DNA of 64,000 nucleotides from Rubrivivax sp. (GTDB lineage: Bacteria > Pseudomonadota > Gammaproteobacteria > Burkholderiales > Burkholderiaceae_C), in contig JADYZZ010000032.1 of NCBI GenBank assembly GCA_020852865.1, forward strand, positions 62,001 to 126,000, given 5' to 3'. Both the position numbers and the translations under genes were made by a program. Under the pieces are notes generated by a model. It ran no database searches, had not been told where the DNA came from, and was given only the letters and a program-made list of their open reading frames with translations. Positions 45,247-52,721 of the stretch are shown in pieces. Each line of letters begins with the position of its first letter. The stretch's first letter is position 1.

Positions 45247-46347
45247 TCAGCCCAGGGCCGACACGAAATCGCGGTAGCCGAACTCGCGCACCACGCGCAC
45301 CCGGCCATCCAGGCCCTTGACGGCGATCGCGGGCATCGCGACGCCGTTGAACCAGTTCTTCTTGACCATCGTGTAGCCGGCGGCGTCGTGCAGCGTCAGG
45401 CGCATGCCTGGCGCGAGCGGCTCGGGAAAGTCGTACTCGCCGAACACGTCGCCGGCCAGGCAGGTGTTGCCGCAGATCTGGTAGCGGTGCGCGCCGGCGT
45501 CGGGCTCGATGCGCGCGTTCAGGCCGTAGAGCAGAAGGTCGGGCATGTGCGCCTCGGTGGCGGCGTCGACGATGGCGATCTGCTTGCCGTTGGACAGGGT
45601 GTCGAGCACGGTGACTTCGAGCGTGCCGGCGCCCTGCACCAGCGCCTCGCCCGGCTCGAGGTACACCTGCACCCCGTAGCGCCGCGCGAACGCGCGCAGG
45701 CAGGCGGCCAGCGCCTCGAGCGGGTAGCCCGGCGCGGTGAAGTGGATGCCGCCGCCCAGGCTCACCCAGTCGACGCGCGCCAGCTGCGGCGCGAAGCGCT
45801 CCTCCAGCCGGGCGAGCAGTTGCTCGAAGCGCGCGAAGTCGCGGTTCTCGCAGTTGTTGTGGATCATGAAGCCGCTCAGGCGCTCGAGCACGGCTTCGAC
45901 ACGCGCCGGATCGCTCTCGCCCAGGCGGCTGTACGGTCGGGCCGGGTCCGCCAGGTCATAGCCCGAGGCGCTGACGCCGGGGTTCAGGCGCAGACCGCGC
46001 GGGATCGCCGCGGCACGCGCGCCCAGACGCTGCAGCTGCGAGATGGAGTTGAAGATGATCTTGTCGGCGCTGGCCGCCGCCCGGTCGATCTCGTGCTCGG
46101 CCCAGGCCACGCTGTAGGCATGCGTCTCGCCGCCGAACTTCTCGCGCCCGAGCTCGAGCTCGAACAGCGACGACGAGGTCGTGCCGTCGAGGTGCTCGCG
46201 CATGAGGTCGAACAGCGCCCAGGTGGCGAAACACTTGAGCGCGAGCAGCACCTTGGCGCCGGAGAGCTCGCGCAGCCGCGCGGCCTGGAGCAGGTTGGCC
46301 CGCAGTGCGGTCTCGTCGACGAGGTAGTACGGAGTCTGGATTCCCAT
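45247..46347 (-). CDS. nspC: Carboxynorspermidine decarboxylase
   Basis: 366 residues from the ATG at 46347 (MGIQTPYYLVDETALRANL); upstream open sequence has no family character. PLP-dependent alanine-racemase-fold decarboxylase: the Schiff-base lysine lies in KVLLALKCFATW; the glycine loop is WVSLGGGIHFTAPGY; and the C-terminal GNTCLAGDVFGEYDF carries the reactive cysteine. It decarboxylates carboxy(nor)spermidine to (nor)spermidine. The synthase gene follows directly. A small ORF with a strong ribosome site lies about 200 bp upstream in the same direction. Confidence 0.92.
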   Translation of the reverse strand: MGIQTPYYLVDETALRANLLQAARLRELSGAKVLLALKCFATWALFDLMREHLDGTTSSSLFELELGREKFGGETHAYSVAWAEHEIDRAAASADKIIFNSISQLQRLGARAAAIPRGLRLNPGVSASGYDLADPARPYSRLGESDPARVEAVLERLSGFMIHNNCENRDFARFEQLLARLEERFAPQLARVDWVSLGGGIHFTAPGYPLEALAACLRAFARRYGVQVYLEPGEALVQGAGTLEVTVLDTLSNGKQIAIVDAATEAHMPDLLLYGLNARIEPDAGAHRYQICGNTCLAGDVFGEYDFPEPLAPGMRLTLHDAAGYTMVKKNWFNGVAMPAIAVKGLDGRVRVVREFGYRDFVSALG

Positions 46348-46547
46348 CGGGTTCGGGCCGCCAGGAACAGCGGATGTCGCAGGAACGGCCGCCGGCGACG
46401 GCGGCGGAAGCCGGGACGCAAGGCCCGGCGCGTCTGGGGGCTGGCTGCAAAGGCCGCGCTCAGTGCGCGGCAGGACCGGGCAACGCGCGCGCGGGGCGGG
46501 AGCATCCCGCGGAGGGTCCGGCCGGGCGCTGGCGCGGCCGGCGGGCG
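46348..46547. other. Leader between the small ORF and nspC
   Basis: About 200 bp of G/C-rich sequence between the small ORF stop and nspC. No coding sequence recognised. It could be the untranslated part of the polyamine operon mRNA. Confidence 0.35.
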
Positions 46548-46763
46548 CTAGGCCGGTGTTCGGCTGCGGCTTACCTGGTCCTGCATCGGATGCAGGCGCT
46601 CCCACGACGGGATGCTGGCGCGGCGCGCGGCCTTGCGCACGGGTGCGCCGCGCAGGCACGCGGGCGCGCGTCGCCGGGGGCGACGGAGGAATGATTCTTC
46701 CTCTTGGGAGATGTTCAGGACGCCTGAGACGATTCCCAACTGGAAGAGGGCGTCTGTAGGCAT
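46548..46763 (-). CDS. Small ORF upstream of nspC, possible leader peptide
   Basis: 71 codons from the ATG at 46763: MPTDALFQLGIVSGVLNISQ, then EEESFLRRPRRR and an Arg-rich end. The start is preceded by GGGGAGGACGCC, one of the strongest ribosome sites in the window. The first 25 residues look protein-like; the rest is low-complexity Arg/Ala. Two inverted repeats overlap it: GAGGAA...TTCCTC (46686-46703) and CCTGCATC-G-GATGCAGG (46580-46596). It lies before the carboxynorspermidine genes, so a polyamine-sensing leader is possible. I do not recognise a family. Confidence 0.5.
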   Translation of the reverse strand: MPTDALFQLGIVSGVLNISQEEESFLRRPRRRAPACLRGAPVRKAARRASIPSWERLHPMQDQVSRSRTPA

Positions 46764-46985
46764 GGCGTCCTCCCCAACCGAGCAGTCCCTTCGCAGCCGC
46801 GAAGGCGGGCCGGATTCTAAGGCACGCCTGACCCTCGAGCGAAGCAGCCCCGCAGCATCCGGCGCGGCGTTCACGCTCGGCGCGCCGTCCCGCCGCGTTG
46901 TACGCTCGGCGCGCGGTCCCGGCGCGCTATACGATCGCCCGCACATCGCGCGCGCGCCGCGGCGCGGCGCGAACCGGGAGCAACG

Positions 46986-47783
46986 ATGCGAGAGAACCGA
47001 CTGCGCAGCCTGTGGCAATCGGGCCAGGCGGCCGGCAACGGCTGGCTGACCGTGCCCAGCAGCTTCAGCGCCGAGGTGATGGCCCACCAGGGCTGGGACG
47101 CGCTGACGATCGACCTGCAGCACGGGGCCATCGACTACCCGGCGATGGTCGGCATGCTGCAGGCCATCGCCACCACCGCCACCGTGCCCGTCGTGCGCGT
47201 GCCCTGGCTCGAGCCGGGGATCGTGATGAAGGCGCTCGACGCCGGCGCGTACGGGCTGATCTGCCCGATGATCAACAGCGTCGACGACGCCGCGCGGCTG
47301 GTCGCCTACAGCCATTACGCGCCGCGCGGCACGCGCAGCTTCGGCCCGGTGCGCGCGGCGCTGTACGGCGGCGCCGACTATGCCGAGCGCGCCGACGCGA
47401 CGATCGTCGTCTTCGCGATGATCGAGACGGCGCAGGCGCTCGACCGGCTCGACGCCATCCTCGCGGTCGACGGGCTCGACGCGATCTACGTCGGCCCGTC
47501 GGACCTGTCGCTCGCGCTCGGCTGCAAGCCCGCGTTCGACGACGTCGAGCCGGCGGTGGCGCAGGCCATCGACCACATCGTCGCGCGCGCCGCGGCGCAC
47601 GGCGTCGTCGCCGGCATCCACAACGGCCGCGCCGACGTGGCGCGCGCGCGCATCGCCAAGGGCTACCGCTTCGTCACGCTCGGCTCGGACGCGCGGCTGC
47701 TCGCCTCGGGCTCGCAGGAGCTTTTGGGCGCGCTGCGCGCCGGGCCGCTCCGGGGACGCCGCACCGGGCAGGACGCACGATGA
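46986..47783 (+). CDS. HpcH/HpaI aldolase/citrate lyase family protein
   Basis: 265 residues, with a TIM-barrel class II pyruvate aldolase pattern: WLTVPSSFSAEVMAHQGWDALTIDLQHGAIDY (catalytic His and metal region), VRVPWLEPGIVMKALDAGAYGLICPMINSVDDAARLV, RSFGPVRAALYGG, FAMIETAQALDRLDAILAVDGLDAIYVGPSDLSLALG. Such enzymes cleave 4-hydroxy-2-oxo acids or related compounds to pyruvate plus an aldehyde. The substrate is unknown here. GGGAGCAACG precedes the ATG. It overlaps pgi by ATGA (47780-47783). Confidence 0.87.
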   Translation: MRENRLRSLWQSGQAAGNGWLTVPSSFSAEVMAHQGWDALTIDLQHGAIDYPAMVGMLQAIATTATVPVVRVPWLEPGIVMKALDAGAYGLICPMINSVDDAARLVAYSHYAPRGTRSFGPVRAALYGGADYAERADATIVVFAMIETAQALDRLDAILAVDGLDAIYVGPSDLSLALGCKPAFDDVEPAVAQAIDHIVARAAAHGVVAGIHNGRADVARARIAKGYRFVTLGSDARLLASGSQELLGALRAGPLRGRRTGQDAR

Positions 47784-49381
47784 CACGGGCCGACCAGACC
47801 CCCGCCTGGGCCGCGCTGGGCGCGCACTACGCCGGCGCCGGCCGCGCCTTCGACCTGCGCACGGCTTTCGCGCGCGAGCCGCGGCGTTTCGACGCGTATT
47901 CGCTGCAGGCGCCCGAGGTCTTTGCCGACCTGTCGAAGAACCTGCTCGACGCGACGACGCTGCGGCTGCTGCTCGACCTGGCGCGCGACTGCGAGCTCGA
48001 GGACCGGCGCGACGCGATGCTCGCCGGCCGCGTCGTCAACCCCACCGAGGGACGCGCGGCGCTGCACACGGCGCTGCGCGCGCCGCCCGGCACGGCGCCG
48101 CACGGCGACGAGGTGCAGCGCGTCCTCGACGCCATGCTCGCCTTCGCCGAGGAGGTGCGCGACGGCCGCACGGCGCGGCCGATCACCGACGTCGTCAACA
48201 TCGGCATCGGCGGCAGCGATCTGGGTCCGCGCATGGCGGTGCAGGCGCTCGACGCCTGGCGTGCGCCGCAGCTGCGCTTTCACTTCGTCAGCAACGTCGA
48301 CGCGCACGACATCGCGCCGCTGCTGGCCGTGCTCGATCCGGCGCGCACGCTCTTCGTCGTCGCCAGCAAGACCTTCACGACGCAGGAGACGATGACCAAC
48401 GCCGCCCTCGCGCGCGCCTGGTTCGCCGAGCGCGCTGCCGTCTTCGGCGGCACGGTGGCCGAGCATTTCGTCGGCGTGACGACCAACCTCGAGGCCGCCG
48501 CCGCCTTCGGCATCACGCGCACCTTCGGCTTCTGGGACTGGGTGGGCGGACGCTACTCGCTGTGGAGCGCGATCGGGCTGCCGATCGCCATCGCCATCGG
48601 CGCCGCGCGTTTTCGCGAGTTCCTCGCCGGCGCGCACGCGATGGACCGCCACTTCGCCACCGCGCCGCTGGCGGCCAACCTGCCGGTGCTGCTGGGTCTC
48701 GTCGACGTCTGGTACCGCAACTTCCACGGCTTCGGCAGCCGCAGCGTGGCGCCGTACCACCAGGGGCTGGCGCGGCTGCCGGCCTACCTGCAGCAGCTCG
48801 AAATGGAGAGCAACGGCAAGCAGGTCGACCTCGAGGGCCGCCAACTCGCCTACGGCACGAGTCCGGTCGTGTGGGGCGAGCCCGGCACCAACGGTCAGCA
48901 CGCGTACTTCCAGATGCTGCACCAGGGCACCGACGTCGTGCCGGTGGAGTTCATCGCCGTCAAGCGCGCCGCACACCCGCATGCCGATTCGCACCGCAAG
49001 CTGCTCGCCAACTGCCTGGCGCAGAGCCAGGCGCTGATGCTCGGCAAGACGAGCGAAGCCGCGCGCGCCGAGCACGCACCCACCGCCGCGCCCGACCTCG
49101 CGCCCGAGGTGCTGGCGCGCCACCGCAGCTTTCCCGGCAACCGGCCGAGCACCACCTTGCTGCTCGACGAGCTTTCGCCGCGCGCGCTGGGGGCACTCAT
49201 CGCGCTGTACGAGCACCGCGTCTTCACCAGCGGCACCGTCTGGGGCATCGACAGCTTCGACCAGTGGGGCGTCGAGCTGGGCAAGGCGCTGGCCAACCGG
49301 TTGCTGCCGCGCTTCACCTCGGGCGACGCGAGCGGCCTGGACGCCTCCACCGCCGGCCTGCTGGCACGCCTGCGCGCATGA
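47780..49381 (+). CDS. pgi: Glucose-6-phosphate isomerase
   Basis: 533 residues, with the PGI signatures NIGIGGSDLGPRMAVQAL, SKTFTTQETMTNA, FWDWVGGRYSLWSAIGLP (PGI signature 1), and GTVWGIDSFDQWGVELGK (signature 2). KQVDLEGRQLAYGTSPVVWGEPGTNGQHAYFQMLHQG is also typical. It interconverts glucose-6-phosphate and fructose-6-phosphate in the cytoplasm. It supplies the substrate used by OtsA elsewhere in the window. Overlaps both neighbours by 4 bp, so it is in a tight three-gene operon. Confidence 0.97.
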   Translation: MTRADQTPAWAALGAHYAGAGRAFDLRTAFAREPRRFDAYSLQAPEVFADLSKNLLDATTLRLLLDLARDCELEDRRDAMLAGRVVNPTEGRAALHTALRAPPGTAPHGDEVQRVLDAMLAFAEEVRDGRTARPITDVVNIGIGGSDLGPRMAVQALDAWRAPQLRFHFVSNVDAHDIAPLLAVLDPARTLFVVASKTFTTQETMTNAALARAWFAERAAVFGGTVAEHFVGVTTNLEAAAAFGITRTFGFWDWVGGRYSLWSAIGLPIAIAIGAARFREFLAGAHAMDRHFATAPLAANLPVLLGLVDVWYRNFHGFGSRSVAPYHQGLARLPAYLQQLEMESNGKQVDLEGRQLAYGTSPVVWGEPGTNGQHAYFQMLHQGTDVVPVEFIAVKRAAHPHADSHRKLLANCLAQSQALMLGKTSEAARAEHAPTAAPDLAPEVLARHRSFPGNRPSTTLLLDELSPRALGALIALYEHRVFTSGTVWGIDSFDQWGVELGKALANRLLPRFTSGDASGLDASTAGLLARLRA

Positions 49382-49995
49382 AGACCATCGTCTTCGACTT
49401 CGGCGGCGTGCTGTTCGACTGGCACCCGCCGACGCTGCTGCAGCGCGTGCTGCCGCAGCTGGCGCACGACGAAGCGAGCGCGGCGCACTGGGTGCGCGAG
49501 ATCTTCCAGGACTACGGGGGCGACTGGCAGCAGTTCGACCGCGGCCTGCTCGAGCCCGACGAGATCGTCGCGCGCATCGTCCGGCGCACCGGGCTGGCCG
49601 CGAGCGAGGTGCAGCGCGTCGTCGACGCGGTGCCCAACGAGCTGCAGCCGATCGCGTCCAGCGTCGCGCTGCTGCGCCGGCTGCACGAGGGCGGGCGCCG
49701 CCTGCTGTTCCTGTCGAACATGCCGGCGCCGTATGCCGACCACCTCGAGCGCGAACACGACTTCGTCGGCTGGTTCGCCGACGGCGTGTTCTCGGCGCGC
49801 GTGCACGAGGCCAAGCCGGCACCGGCGATCTTCCGCATCGCCGCCGAGCGCTTCGGCCACGCGCCCGACGAGCTGGTGTTCCTCGACGACCACGGGCCCA
49901 ACGTCGAGACGGCGCGCGCGCTCGGCTGGAATGCGCTGCACTTCGCGCAGGCCGAGCAGGCCGAGGCCGAGCTGCGCGAACGCGGCTGGCTCTGA
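49378..49995 (+). CDS. HAD-superfamily hydrolase (YihX/alpha-glucose-1-phosphatase-like)
   Basis: 205 residues. Motif I is VFDFGGVLFDW, with the second aspartate of the usual DxDG motif replaced in the FGG-type, common for this subgroup; motif II is LLFLSNMPAPYADHL; motif III K is in EAKPAPAIFRIAAERFG; motif IV is ELVFLDDHGPNVETARALGWNALHF. The YihX group dephosphorylates sugar phosphates such as glucose-1-phosphate, which would fit its coupling to pgi (ATGA overlap at 49378). Exact substrate is uncertain. Confidence 0.85.
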   Translation: MKTIVFDFGGVLFDWHPPTLLQRVLPQLAHDEASAAHWVREIFQDYGGDWQQFDRGLLEPDEIVARIVRRTGLAASEVQRVVDAVPNELQPIASSVALLRRLHEGGRRLLFLSNMPAPYADHLEREHDFVGWFADGVFSARVHEAKPAPAIFRIAAERFGHAPDELVFLDDHGPNVETARALGWNALHFAQAEQAEAELRERGWL

Positions 49996-50068
49996 CGCCG
50001 GCGCGCCGGCGCCGTGCCGAAGGGCCGACAGCGCGCGGCGCGACCAGCCGACGAACGCGAGTGCCGTA

Positions 50069-50087
50069 CTGCCGGCATTGCCGGCAG
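50069..50087 (+). terminator. Perfect hairpin downstream of the pgi operon
   Basis: CTGCCGGCA-T-TGCCGGCAG is a perfect 9-bp inverted repeat with one central base. A second palindrome, CGCCGGCGCGCCGGCG, directly follows the HAD stop (49996-50011). No T-run, so Rho-dependent or structural. Confidence 0.45.
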
Positions 50088-50156
50088 CTTCCCGGTATCG
50101 GCGTCGCGGCCTCGTGCGCCTCCATTCGAGGAACGGAATGACAGGGTACCCACGGC

Positions 50157-50795
50157 GTGGCTGACCCCGAGCGCCGGGCCGGAACGTCGATAGACCGTCT
50201 GCTCATTGGCGCCGGCCGGGCAGTCCAGGACTTCGAAGCCGCAAACCCGTGCGCCGCACGCGGTGTGGCGCTGCGCGAGTTCGAATCTCACCCAGGCCAC
50301 GGCACCGCCGACTGCCTGCTGCACCTGGACGGCAAGGCCTGCGGCGTGATCGAGGCCAAGAAGCACGGCGCCACGCTCACCGGGGTGGCGATCCAGTCCG
50401 CCCGCTGTGCCCAGGACCGGTGCAACAAGCAGGGGATCAAGCCGGCGGTCTACGACTCGATCATCGACAAGACGCCCTTGTCGTTCCGCACGAACCGGAT
50501 CATCGGAGGTGTGGCGCCTTCCGAGTACTTGGCGCGCCTGGAGAAGGGCGACGCTGCGACCCCAACGACCCACGCCGCGAAGCTGGACGGCTTCGGGCAC
50601 TTGCACCTCATCGACCCCGAGGCCTTGCGAGGCGATTGCTTCGATGCCTTCATGGCAAGTCGGCAGAAGCAACTCCTGCGACTGATCGAGCAGGCGAACG
50701 GCAAGCCCGCGTATGCGGGCGAGATGGTGGAGGAAGGCGACGACCTGCAAGGCGACGAGGACTCGGCCGAGGCCGAGATCACTATCGCACCGTGA
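50157..50795 (+). pseudogene. Chimeric restriction remnant: HsdR-like N-terminus joined to a different tail
   Basis: A 212-codon open frame from GTG. Residues 1-85 resemble the N-terminus of type I restriction subunit HsdR (ERRAGTSIDRLLIGAGRAVQDFEAAN..., then ADCLLHLDGKACGVIEAKKHGATLTG with an EAK nuclease-like motif). From about residue 90 the sequence changes to NKQGIKPAVYDSIIDKTPLS...NRIIGGVAPSEYLARLEKGD and later IDPEALRGDCFDAFMASRQKQLLRLIEQANGKPAY, which recalls the C-terminal part of DUF262/GmrSD-type restriction proteins. It lacks any helicase region. The likely origin is a deletion joining two adjacent defence genes. Family calls for the second half are from memory only. Confidence 0.55.
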
Positions 50796-50925
50796 GGGCT
50801 TTGGAATGAGCCGCACAACCCGCGGAATGAAGCGCGCAGGCGCTGCGGCAGGCGGCGCTGGCGCGGGCGTTCGGCATGCCTGGATGACGCCCGGCGGGCC
50901 GCCCTCCGCCGCCCGCGTCTGGTAA

Positions 50926-50942
50926 AGTAAGGAATCCTTACT
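50926..50942 (+). promoter_or_regulatory. Inverted repeat upstream of the first AbrB-type antitoxin
   Basis: AGTAAGGA-A-TCCTTACT is an 8+1+8 perfect dyad ending 13 bp before the antitoxin ATG. A further half-like AAGGATTC follows at 50945-50952. The position suits autoregulation by the AbrB-type protein. Confidence 0.6.
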
Positions 50943-50955
50943 GCAAGGATTCGAG

Positions 50956-51294
50956 ATGCTTGCCAAGATCACGTCGAAGAACCAGCTGACGCTGCCCAAG
51001 GCGGCGGTGCAGGCGGTCGGCGCCGCCGAATACTTCGATGTCGAGGTGCGCGTCGGCCAGATCGTGCTGACGCCGGTGCGCATCCAGCGCGGCGACGCGG
51101 TGCGCGCCAAGCTGGCGGCGCTCGGCCTCGGTGAGGCCGACGTGGCGGACGCGGTGCAGTGGGTGCGCTCTTCCCGTTCGGCGACGGCCGGGAAGGCGCC
51201 GCCCAAGGCGGCGGAACCGGGCGCCGGCTGCGGGACGGGCGGGCCGCGCGTGGCGAAACCGGCGCCGCGCAAGAAGCCGACGCGCCGCGCGTGA
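50956..51294 (+). CDS. AbrB/MazE-type antitoxin with long C-terminal tail
   Basis: 112 residues. The first 45 residues (MLAKITSKNQLTLPKAAVQAVGAAEYFDVEVRVGQIVLTPVRIQ) form a SpoVT-AbrB swapped-hairpin DNA-binding domain. A short toxin-binding-type helix follows, then a proline/alanine/lysine-rich tail of about 40 residues that is unusual for such antitoxins. A PIN toxin gene follows after 117 bp of duplicated sequence. The stop TGA (51292-51294) is within the first repeat copy. Confidence 0.75.
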   Translation: MLAKITSKNQLTLPKAAVQAVGAAEYFDVEVRVGQIVLTPVRIQRGDAVRAKLAALGLGEADVADAVQWVRSSRSATAGKAPPKAAEPGAGCGTGGPRVAKPAPRKKPTRRA

Positions 51295-51411
51295 GCCCGC
51301 CGGGCCGCCCAAGGGCGAACACCGCAGGGCGCAGCCCGAAGGTTGCCTTGTGAGCGCGCCGGGCCGCTCCCAAGCGCTCATCCCGGAGCACGCAGTGCGA
51401 AGGGAAATCCG
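51291..51411 (+). repeat. Two tandem imperfect ~60-bp repeats between antitoxin and toxin genes
   Basis: Copy 1 (51291-51349) and copy 2 (51350-51411) both begin GTGAGC[CG]CGCCGGGCCGC, contain CAAG, CGCAG and CGAAGG blocks in the same order, and each is followed by a new GTGAGC. The third GTGAGC (51412) provides the start codon and second codon of the toxin gene. The repeat carries the ribosome site (AAGGGAAATCCG). Confidence 0.65.
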
Positions 51412-51849
51412 GTGAGCACGAAGGCGCCGCCGCGCGTCGTGCCGGACACCAAGGTCGTGCTGTCGGCGCTGCTGTTCGGCGGCGGGCCGACGGCGCGCGT
51501 GCGTGCGGGCTGGCAATCCGGGCGCTTCGTGCCGCTGGCCAGCACGGCCACGGCGCAGGAGCTGTTGCGCGTGCTCGGCTATCCGAAGTTCCGGCTGTCG
51601 GGCGATGAGCAGGGCGAACTGCTCGCCGACATCATGCCCTGGGTCGAAGTCGTGCAGATTCCCGATCCGCCGCCCGCCGTGCCGCCCTGCCGCGACCCGT
51701 TCGACCTGCCGTTCCTGCATCTGGCCCGCGCCGGGCGCGCGCGGGCCATCGTTTCCGGCGATCGCGATTTGCTCGCGCTGGCCGGCTCGACGGGGCTGTG
51801 CCCGGTACTGAGCGTCGATGCCTTCTGCCGGCAGTACCTGGGTGACTGA
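51412..51849 (+). CDS. PIN domain toxin (putative VapC-like)
   Basis: 145 residues from the GTG at 51412, with AAGGGA six bases upstream. PIN features: RVVPDTKVVLSALLFGGGPTARV (first acidic residue D), TAQELLRVLGYPKFRLS (E), and PCRDPFDLPFLHLARAGRARAIVSGDRDLLALA with the D..D..D pattern. Family members with this PDTNVLVSALLF-type start are grouped with COG1569 toxins and their AbrB-type antitoxins. It should be a metal-dependent RNase. Confidence 0.8.
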   Translation: MSTKAPPRVVPDTKVVLSALLFGGGPTARVRAGWQSGRFVPLASTATAQELLRVLGYPKFRLSGDEQGELLADIMPWVEVVQIPDPPPAVPPCRDPFDLPFLHLARAGRARAIVSGDRDLLALAGSTGLCPVLSVDAFCRQYLGD

Positions 51850-51945
51850 CCTGCCGCCGCGACGAACCGCTTCTCTCTCGGCCAGAAGGCTGGAGCCCGA
51901 AGCCACCGCCCAGGGTGCGGGCAGCGCCTCACCGGTTCCGGTGCT

Positions 51946-51980
51946 TTGACGGCATTGCGGCATTTCTGCTAATCTGCCGC
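51946..51980 (+). promoter_or_regulatory. Promoter and inverted repeat of the second TA module
   Basis: TTGACG (51946-51951) and GCTAAT (51968-51973) are spaced by 16 bp. GCGGCA (51957-51962) and TGCCGC (51975-51980) form an inverted repeat that spans the -10 region and abuts the ATG at 51982. This would allow the antitoxin to repress its own promoter. Confidence 0.45.
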
Positions 51981-51981
51981 C

Positions 51982-52284
51982 ATGAAAGCCACCGTCACGA
52001 TCACCAGCCGCGGCGTCGTCACGCTGCCGGCCAAGCTGCGGCAGGCGCTCGGCCTGAAGGTCGACGACCAGCTCATCGCCGAGACCACGCCCGACGGGCT
52101 GCTGCTGCGGCCCGCAGTGACGCTGCCGCTGGAGGTCTACACGCAAGAGCGCGAGCGCGAGTTCGACGAGGCCGAGGGCGAGCTGGCCGCCGTGCTGGCC
52201 GCGCACGGGCACGCGTCTCCCGCGCCGCCGGCGGCGCCGGCTGCGGCCCGCGCGCGAGCACCCCGCCGAGGAACCCGGGTCTAG
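51982..52284 (+). CDS. AbrB-family antitoxin of the second TA module
   Basis: 100 residues. MKATVTITSRGVVTLPAKLRQALGLKVDDQLIAETTPDGLLLRPAVTLPLEVY is a SpoVT-AbrB domain; the ..QEREREFDEAEGELAAVL helix likely wraps the toxin. The last 25 residues are Ala/Pro/Arg-rich. The promoter and inverted repeat sit immediately upstream, and the PIN toxin gene follows after 20 bp. Confidence 0.82.
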   Translation: MKATVTITSRGVVTLPAKLRQALGLKVDDQLIAETTPDGLLLRPAVTLPLEVYTQEREREFDEAEGELAAVLAAHGHASPAPPAAPAAARARAPRRGTRV

Positions 52285-52304
52285 GAGCGTGGGCGGCCGC
52301 AGCC

Positions 52305-52718
52305 ATGCGGGTGTTCCTGGACGCCAACATCCTCTTCTCGGCCGCCAAGTCCGACGGTGCGGTGCGCGCGCTCGTGCGTCTGCTGGTCGAGCGCGGCCAC
52401 GAGTGCTGGGCCGATGCCTACGTTCTGGCCGAGGCGCGGCGCAACCTGCTGGCCAAGGGCCCGGAAGCCTTGCGCGTGCTCGATGCGCTGCTGCCGCACT
52501 TGAGGCTGGCGGCGGCCGCGCCGCCGGCCGCGGTGCCGGCCTACGAACAGGCCTGGCTGCCCGAGAAGGACCGGCCGGTGCTCGCGGCCGCCATCCGGCT
52601 GCGCTGCGACGCGCTCGTCACCGGCGACCGCACGCACTTCGGCGCCGGCTACGGCCGCTCGTTCGACGGCGCCATGGTGCACTCGCCGCGCTCGCTGGCC
52701 GAGCGACTGTTCGCCTGA
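52305..52718 (+). CDS. PIN domain toxin of the second TA module
   Basis: 137 residues. MRVFLDANILFSAAKSDGAVRALVRLLVERG gives the first acidic residue, ADAYVLAEARRNLLAKGPEAL the second, and WLPEKDRPVLAAAIRLRCDALVTGDRTHFG the last. It resembles PIN proteins paired with AbrB-type antitoxins. It ends three bases before the hsdM remnant. Likely RNase; target unknown. Confidence 0.82.
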   Translation: MRVFLDANILFSAAKSDGAVRALVRLLVERGHECWADAYVLAEARRNLLAKGPEALRVLDALLPHLRLAAAAPPAAVPAYEQAWLPEKDRPVLAAAIRLRCDALVTGDRTHFGAGYGRSFDGAMVHSPRSLAERLFA

Positions 52719-52721
52719 GAC

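Noticed and set aside
50808..50925. Short reading frame starting MSRTTRGMKRAG
   Set aside because: Low-complexity Gly/Ala/Arg, no ribosome site and no recognisable similarity; likely noncoding between the remnant and the antitoxin promoter.
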